64,000 bases of DNA, taken from contig OZ025871.1 in assembly GCA_964019415.1 (NCBI GenBank), positions 9,847,713-9,911,712 on the forward strand. The letters are read 5' to 3'. Position numbers and translations under genes: made by a program. The notes beneath the pieces were generated by a model. It was not told the DNA's origin, did no database searches, and worked only from the letters and a program-made list of their open reading frames with translations. This document shows positions 60,001 to 64,000 of the stretch, piece by piece; position 1 is the stretch's first letter, and each line of letters opens with the position of its first letter. Origin of the DNA: Ianthella basta. Its lineage: Eukaryota > Porifera > Demospongiae > Verongiida > Ianthellidae.

Positions 60001-63000
60001 AGAGTGAGGTCTTTGATCAGTTTCAGAAAAGGAAAGCACTTGTAGAGAATGAAAGTGGGCACAAGTTGAAGGTTCTGTGAACCGATCGAGGTGGAGAATA
60101 CACATCTGAAGAATTCCAGAAATTTCTCCAATGTGCTGGGGTGCGTCATGAACTGACGGTACCAAAGAACCCTGAACAGAATGGAGTGGCCGAAAGGATG
60201 AACCAGACCCTGGTGGAATCTGTGCGATCAATTAATGCTTTCAGATGCCAACTTACCTCAGAGTTTTGGGCTGAAGCTGTATCTACAGCTGTCTACCTCC
60301 GGAACCGCAGCCCAATGAAGGCAGTTGATGGTATGACCCCTTTTGAAGCATGGATGAAGCAAAGACCTCTGTCCCATATCTTCGTGTCTTCAGATGCAAG
60401 GCCTACGTACAAGTCCCAAAAGAACAAGCATGGAAAGCTCGACAACAAGGCAAAGAAGTGCATCCTTGTGAGTTATGGTGAGGAGACAAAGGGATACAGA
60501 CTTTATGACCCTGAGAAGAAGAGGATCTGTTTCAGCCGAGATGTGTCCTTCAATGAGAATGAGTGCGGCATGGAACATAACGTCACTGAGACAGGAGGAG
60601 ACCTGTATATACGTGGAGCTGGACCTCCACGGTGTGAATGATTCATCTACTGAACTTATGATCACCAATCAATCCCCAGTGCCACCGCCTCAGGAACTGC
60701 CGAATGTTCGCTGGTCAGGAAGAGAGAGATGCTTTCCTGACTGCTATGGAGAAAGAATCTACCTCAGCAAAACAGAGCCCTCTACTGTGGAAGAAGTCTT
60801 GAGCAGTCCCGAGTAGGACTGTTGGCTGAAAGCAATGGAGAAGGAGATGTCATCTGTGCAAGAGAATGAAGTCTGGGAGCTGGTTGATCTACCACAGGAT
60901 CGCAAGCCAGTGGGGAGCAAATGGGTTTTCAAGGCAAAGACCAATGCTGATGGTCACATTGACCGGTACAAAGCATGACTGGTTGCCCAAGGTTTCTCAC
61001 AGAAGTTCTAGACAGACTATGATGAAACCTTACCGTCCATACTCTCATTGCAACATCTGTCCAACAAGACCTGCAGCTGCATAAGGTAGATGTCACCACA
61101 GCCTTCCTCAATGGCAAGCTTGAGGAGGATGTGTACATGAAACAGCCAGAAGGATTTGAGGTTCCTGGCATAGAGCATTTAGTGTGCAAGTTAAAGAAGA
61201 GCATCTATGGACTACAGCAGTCTCCACGTTGCTGAAATAGTGCTCTTCATAATCACCTCAAGAAGATGGGTTTCCTTCAGATGACCACAGATCCTTGCAT
61301 CTACAGGTCTTCAGGAGAGCTAGCCTATCTTGGTGTCTATGTGGATGACATCATCATTGCTGCACAAACCAACAAACGTCTTGCCCAAGTGAAGAGAGAC
61401 CTTGCCTCATGATTCGACATCAAAGATCTGGGGAAACACCATCACTTCCTTGGCATGCAGATTGTGCAAGACGAGGCAAGCGGGAGTGTTTGGATCGGTC
61501 AGCCTGCCTACATTGAGACTCTTCTGAAGCAGCTTGGAATGGAGCATGCCAAAGCCAGCCCTACACAGTCCTTGATCCTGGAAACAAGCTGGTGAAAGCC
61601 TCAGAATAAGACGAGTTGTTTAATTAACACACATATCAATCTGCAGTTGGAAGCCAACTGTACTTGTCTGTCGCTACTAGACCTGACATCACGTTTGCAG
61701 TCAGCAATGTGGCCAAGTTCTCCGCTAAACCAACTGCGCGACACTGGACTGCAATCAAGTGGATCATGCGATACCTGAGAGGTACAGCTGATCTCGACCT
61801 GAAGTTCACTCCACGAGGTAACTATGACTGTGTTGGGTTTTCAGATGCTGACTGGGCAGGTGGTCTTAACGACAGGAAGTCATCTTCTGGATACTTCTGG
61901 TACCGCTGTGAGCTGGAGGAGTAACAAACAAACAACTGTTGCACTCTCAACGGCAGAGGCTGAGTATGTCGCATTGGCCAGTGCAGCCCAAGAAGCTGTT
62001 TGGATGAGACAACTTACTACATATCTCACTGGTGGACCCACTGTTGTCTTCGACGATAATCAAGCTGCCATTGCCATGACAAAGAATTCACAATTCCATG
62101 GTCACTCCAAGCACATCACTATCAAGTATCACTTTGTTCGGGACAAGGTCAATGATAGAACACTCAAAATAAGGAACTGTCCCACAACCAAAATGATTGC
62201 TGCTAATTATGTTGACAATGGAATTGCCAACAGGTACCTTCAACAAGATTCGCACGTTGGTTGTCGAAGTATGTTCCGGCAGCAAGAGGAATGTTGACTA
62301 TAGCACTCTTACCTGAACATAGAACAAACATATTTGTGTAAACTGCTGTGTAGTTATAACTAGATTCATTAGTCATGTGACTTTACCTTACCTTATGCTG
62401 TTATGGTGATAGTGCATGACAGTGCCACATGTTGTAGTTGTGCTGTTGGCCTGTACTAGTGATTTGTGTGCTAAAAGAATCATTGTCAATCGCTAGTTCC
62501 AATACGTAATTCCACAGCTATATAGAACATCTAATGAACTGGAACAAACCTGATGCCTGTATAAATTGTGTATCAATAGTCATTCAGGTAATGATCAAAT
62601 TATCTGATCACAAAATCATGATTGTTTGAATCAAATTGCTGTTCAAAATGTAGGTCACTTGCAGCTCTAGTACAAAAGTACATAATATAATAAGAAACCC
62701 AAAGTAGGAATTTGTAAAAGCTGTACTTGAGACAGCTACAAGTGACCCAAAGTTTGGACAGCCGCAGCACAAGATGTTTACATCATTTTGTTCCAATACA
62801 ATCATGACGAACATACGTACAAATTGCAGGCATCTAGCATACGAAACTGAAGGTCAGTTAAGGAACATCCCTGAGACACACAGTACACTTATAGCTTGGA
62901 GACATAGGTGAATAAGTGATCATTGGCCTTTAATCCTTAATGACTGAACTAAGACTTATAGCTATAGCTATCATATTGCTCCACAAAGAAAAATACTCAA

Positions 63001-63761
63001 CTACGTAATCTAAAAGAAAAGACATATTAAACCTAGGAACACTAGCTACACTGTTCAGCAACATCAGTTATATCAGCTCGTACATACTATAAGACCACAC
63101 TGACAGTAAACAACTGGCTGGAAAGAGTGATTTGATGCTCATGCATGGTTACAAAACCAGAAAGCCCCTCAAACTATCATCTTTAACACATACTTTATTC
63201 TTGATAGCAACACCATGAGCTCGAGTTTGTTAATGTTAGAGTAGTTAGTCTAGCCTTTCTGTCCGTCTCTTAGCTACATAGCTGTAAAGGGCAAGCACCG
63301 AGACAACACAAAATAATAGGGGAAAGCTAAAAGTCGTTCATACGCGCAAGATCTGCTACACGGTTACACCAAGAATACTCTTACTGTACTCTTCGTATGC
63401 ACTCACTGAGAATAGCTATTTCGTTTGTGCTGTTCTCTTGACCATCATTTGGTCGGCACCTGTACGCGCCTTGATACGTGAGTGACATGGATGAGATGAT
63501 CTTTGAATTTGCAGTGTCGCCATCGCTGAGAGTCCGTACTACCTGTCCGTCGCGGTAAAATATGGCGCCCACCGGTCCCATCCCCTTCTCGCAGACAAGA
63601 CGAACCGTAGTCCCGATATCGACTAAAACGTCCACGAAATCTCCTTGCACTCGTATTCTTGGCGGTGCCGGATCCTCTGGTGCGGCACGGTGACAGCACA
63701 AAAGCTGAATAGCAATAAAGCACAGGAGGGTCCTTCCGAGCAGCATAGTCACTGAAGACAC
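41747..63761 (-). CDS. RTK gene B: Ig-Ig-Calx-beta x3-TM-tyrosine kinase, intact
   Basis: 20 exons: 63761-63407, 56211-55885, 51786-51649, 49508-49155, 49045-48701, 47263-47069, 46829-46668, 46558-46382, 46193-46035, 45364-45167, 45052-44896, 44814-44751, 44542-44513, 44307-44094, 44013-43826, 43519-43448, 43326-43121, 43026-42986, 42836-42740, then 42517-42259 or 42005-41747. The total is 3738 nt, an exact multiple of 3, giving 1245 residues without a stop. Type I membrane receptor: signal peptide, two Ig-like domains, three Calx-beta domains, cysteine-rich stalk, one helix, tyrosine kinase with [12 protein letters not shown] and DFG all present. Ligand and pathway unknown. Joining of exons 1-2 (inside the duplicated block) to exon 3 is inferred from matching phase 1 and strand. 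Confidence 0.88.
42259..42517 (-). CDS. Gene B terminal exon, proximal version
   Basis: 259 nt, acceptor AATGTAG, stop at 42259. Differs from the distal version at a few residues (SIMRKCW for SIMIKCW, VLKKE for [13 protein letters not shown] for [13 protein letters not shown] for VEAPP). Both copies remain open and equal in length, which suggests both are, or recently were, functional as alternative last exons. Confidence 0.82.
42740..44013 (-). CDS. Gene B kinase exons (helix C to C-lobe)
   Basis: Exons 44013-43826 ([11 protein letters not shown] with helix-C Glu; [13 protein letters not shown] hinge), 43519-43448, 43326-43121 ([27 protein letters not shown]), 43026-42986 ([14 protein letters not shown]) and 42836-42740. 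All catalytic residues are as expected for an active tyrosine kinase. The activation loop has a single Tyr (ETLEYTSTG). Confidence 0.9.
44094..44814 (-). CDS. Gene B juxtamembrane and glycine-loop exons
   Basis: Exons 44814-44751 ([20 protein letters not shown], open where gene A has TAG), 44542-44513 ([10 protein letters not shown]) and 44307-44094 ([33 protein letters not shown]). Phases 2-0, 0-0, 0-1. For the second exon an upstream acceptor at 44561 exists but would break the frame. Confidence 0.8.
44896..45052 (-). CDS. Gene B transmembrane exon
   Basis: 157 nt, phase 1 to 2. Helix [20 protein letters not shown] followed by basic [10 protein letters not shown]. Two codons longer than in gene A near the acceptor. 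Confidence 0.9.
45167..46829 (-). CDS. Gene B membrane-proximal ectodomain exons
   Basis: Four phase 1-1 exons (46829-46668, 46558-46382, 46193-46035, 45364-45167) equal in length to those of gene A. Cysteine-rich ([30 protein letters not shown]). Fold not recognised. Confidence 0.84.
45575..45866. other. CpG-rich patch in gene B intron
   Basis: GC-rich start (ACGGCCCGGGATCGC) fading into ordinary sequence. Absent from the matching gene A intron. No coding frame I trust. Confidence 0.35.
45894..45965. repeat. Inverted pair of X-box-like motifs
   Basis: Arms 45894-45910 (ATTACCAAGGAAACCAT) and 45949-45965 are inverted copies matching at 16 of 17 positions, separated by 38 bp. The right arm read on the minus strand, GTTACCAAGGAAAC, is close to the RFX X-box consensus. 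Confidence 0.6.
47069..49508 (-). CDS. Gene B Calx-beta exons 4-6
   Basis: Exons 49508-49155 (118 codons), 49045-48701 (115) and 47263-47069 (65), phase 1-1. They show [65 protein letters not shown] and [10 protein letters not shown]: second half of domain 1, all of domain 2, all of domain 3. N-glycosylation sites are frequent. Confidence 0.87.
47635..48545. mobile_element. TTAA-flanked TIR element, 911 bp
   Basis: Left end TTAA|GGTAGTAGGTACAGCTAA (TTAA at 47631-47634) and right end TTAGCCGTACCTACTATC|TTAA (48546-48549). The terminal repeats match closely over about 20 bp. TTAA duplication is typical of piggyBac-group insertion. No transposase frame, so non-autonomous. It sits in the intron between gene B exons 6 and 5 and has no counterpart in gene A. 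Confidence 0.72.
50119..50159. repeat. Perfect 16-bp hairpin
   Basis: TTGGATACCAAAATAG (50119-50134), 9-base loop, then the exact reverse complement (50144-50159). Lies in intron 3 of gene B. Could be a small RNA hairpin or the tip of a palindromic element. Confidence 0.8.
50299..50560. mobile_element. Foldback MITE family R1, copy 1
   Basis: 262 bp that is almost entirely a long inverted repeat. It begins CTAGAAATAATAAAAATTTT and ends with the reverse complement. Arms of over 100 bp include GGATGTAGGGATGGCATAAA and GGAGCATTAACCATGGTCCC. Same family at 52999-53277, 52201-52420 and a single arm at 51840-51945. Confidence 0.85.
50680..51120. other. CpG-rich patch in gene B intron 3
   Basis: Contains many CpGs, a GGTTTCAGCCGGTTT-type repeat, CCTATAAAGG, and runs into an (AGG)n tract. 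It might be a promoter-like or transposon-derived segment. No coding frame was supported. Confidence 0.35.
51014..51048. repeat. (AGG)n microsatellite
   Basis: About 11 AGG/GGA triplets at the left edge of an R2 repeat copy. Confidence 0.95.
51041..51275 (+). repeat. Interspersed repeat family R2, copy 1
   Basis: Shares AGTAAGGTTAGT, TTCAGGAGTAGCG and TTTGTATTACAGTATACAAA with 52432-52660 (same strand) and 53770-53975 (opposite strand). It ends near a CATCCCTACATAGACAGCA motif. Non-coding. Confidence 0.65.
51649..51786 (-). CDS. Gene B exon 3: first half of Calx-beta domain 1
   Basis: 138 nt, phase 1-1, acceptor CAATGCAG, donor T|GTAAGT. Encodes [19 protein letters not shown] and [15 protein letters not shown], the N-terminal half of a Calx-beta fold. 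Homologous to gene A exon 23988-24119. It is the first exon downstream of the duplicated 5' block, so it is the junction point between variable and conserved halves. Confidence 0.8.
51840..51945. repeat. R1 family, single arm
   Basis: Begins CTAGAAATCATAAAATGGTA and contains GGATGTAGGGATGGCATAAA and ACAGAAACAAGTAAAAG. Only one arm of the foldback is present. Confidence 0.7.
52201..52420. mobile_element. Foldback MITE family R1, copy 2 (5' arm truncated)
   Basis: Inverted arms around a centre near 52290: ACAAGTAAAAGTTGTTACAC against GTGTAACAACTATTACTTGT. More diverged than copy 1. Confidence 0.72.
52432..52660 (+). repeat. R2 family, copy 2
   Basis: Parallels 51041-51275 (GACAAAACATGGAAA, GTAAGGTTAGTG, TTACAGCATACAAACAACCA, ACATAGACAGCATTACC). 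Confidence 0.65.
52999..53277. mobile_element. Foldback MITE family R1, copy 3
   Basis: 279 bp, begins CTAGAAATAAAGAAAATACT and ends ATTATTTCTAG, with long inverted arms. The centre carries a diverged GCGGTGCAACATTCTTGCAC segment as in copy 2. Confidence 0.82.
53770..53975 (-). repeat. R2 family, copy 3, inverted
   Basis: Reverse-complement match to the other R2 copies (GTAATACAAACGAAA, TACTCCTGAACA, AACCTTACTTCCACG). Begins with a small palindrome GACAGCACAGTTGTGCTGTC. Confidence 0.65.
54821..54951. mobile_element. TACACTG-type foldback MITE (131 bp)
   Basis: TACACTGTAAGAACAGTGG at one end and its near-perfect inverse CCGACACTGTTTTACAGTGTA at the other. The interior is also palindromic (GGTGGTTTCGAGCCACC; GTCCCTGAGAAACCACC). 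Shares the TACACTG terminus with the element at 14587-15402. Confidence 0.8.
55288..55498. repeat. Foldback element, right copy
   Basis: Counterpart of 135-345 in the right duplicated block, with the same arms. Confidence 0.5.
55885..56211 (-). CDS. Gene B exon 2: Ig-like domain
   Basis: 327 nt, phase 1-1, same boundaries as 732-1058. Two conserved cysteines (TLSCPLK, FECVVLS). Joins in phase to exon 3 at 51786 (A + CC at the junction gives Thr). The intron between them is about 4.1 kb and holds most of the R1 and R2 repeats and the TACACTG MITE. Confidence 0.8.
58172..58384 (+). repeat. 5' LTR of right copia element
   Basis: 213 bp. Followed directly by the GGTTATGGTCCCAAGCC primer-binding site (58385-58401). 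Confidence 0.88.
58458..62297 (+). pseudogene. Copia gag-pol polyprotein relic, right copy
   Basis: Same domain order as the left copy: gag, CCHC knuckle, DSGAT protease, integrase, RT with YVDD, RNase H with [11 protein letters not shown]. The stop at 58818-58820 in gag and other shared lesions prove it was dead before duplication. It has its own replacements, for example [10 protein letters not shown] for FIDDCTHYTW in the integrase core. Confidence 0.93.
62292..62504 (+). repeat. 3' LTR of right copia element
   Basis: 213 bp, counterpart of 7144-7356. A few sites match the 5' LTR rather than the left-copy 3' LTR (ACCTGAACATAG, CTGCTGTG). Confidence 0.88.
63407..63761 (-). CDS. Gene B exon 1: signal peptide and Ig-like domain
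   Basis: ATG at 63761, 355 nt, donor CTC A|GTGAG. Same as gene C exon 1 apart from single changes (Ile for Met in the signal peptide). Y-x-C signature YQGAYRCRP. In this copy the intron that follows is about 7.2 kb with the copia insertion. Confidence 0.82.
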
Positions 63762-64000
63762 TCACTCAGGCAGACCTGTTAACTGCAAGACGATTTGCGA
63801 TTGTGTGATCGTAGATGGAGGATATATCTACAATGTCATGCAGCCAGTGGAGTATGAAACCAACCACGGGAAGCATAATGATAACAATATTCATTAGCAG
63901 TCATGAAATGGCGTCTATTTACTTCTACTTTCTATTTCACTCGAGTTCATCGTAGTGGTACAACAGCAAACAATGTGTATAATCGTGCAGCATCTGTCAT

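Larger units (their letters stand above)
58172..62504 (+). mobile_element. Ty1/copia LTR retrotransposon, right copy, inactive
   Basis: Duplicate of 3023-7356. LTRs at 58172-58384 and 62292-62504, both 213 bp. It sits at the same point of gene B intron 1, antisense. It carries the same stops and frame changes as the left copy but lacks that copy's extra base before the YVDD box and its extra integrase-region stop, so it is slightly less decayed. Confidence 0.95.
55154..64000. repeat. Segmental duplication, right copy
   Basis: Second copy of the block at 1-8859, 12 bases shorter overall because of small indels, for example one base in the reverse-transcriptase region of the retrotransposon. 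It is cut by the right window edge while still matching. The bases just before 55154 cannot be compared because the left copy begins at base 1. Confidence 0.97.

Overview
The window looks like nuclear DNA of an early-branching animal, most likely a sponge. This is an inference from the genes. It is AT-rich and intron-rich, with many small exons bounded by GT..AG sites. It carries tandem receptor tyrosine kinase (RTK) genes whose ectodomains combine Ig-like and Calx-beta modules, plus a secreted collagen-type gene family. There are no bacterial operons, rRNAs or clear tRNAs.

Layout. (1) 1-8859 and 55154-64000 are two copies, about 99% alike by eye, of one block that runs past both window edges. 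Each holds the first two exons of an RTK gene on the minus strand (signal peptide + Ig, then Ig). A dead Ty1/copia retrotransposon sits antisense in the intron between them. (2) 9.3-16.1 kb: a decaying collagen-type gene, a tandemly repeated signal-peptide/Cys-rich exon module, an orphan kinase N-lobe relic and a transposon insertion. (3) 16428-29600 minus: RTK gene A, reconstructed in 21 exons with consistent splice phases. (4) 30.2-32.6 kb: exons of an unrecognised minus-strand membrane-protein gene. (5) 33-39 kb: LINE fragment, SINE-like unit, long GT repeat and an unrecognised plus-strand gene. (6) 39.3-40.7 kb: a further decayed copy of the collagen-type 5' exons. (7) 41747-63761 minus: RTK gene B, 20 exons plus a duplicated terminal exon. 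RTK gene C (732-8620) is the 5' part of a third gene, nearly identical to the start of B.

A and B share three Calx-beta domains, a four-exon membrane-proximal region, one transmembrane segment and a cytoplasmic tyrosine kinase. Their N-terminal Ig exons are unrelated. Ectodomain exons are nearly all symmetric phase 1-1, so modules could be swapped without frame damage. Gene B reads through in full (1245 aa). Gene A has a stop codon in the juxtamembrane exon and a catalytic-loop change from HRD to HRE, so it is either a pseudogene or a kinase-less membrane receptor. An expanding receptor family with variable N-termini, a conserved signalling half and a decoy-like member is the most interesting system here. 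Introns are packed with short foldback and terminal-inverted-repeat elements.
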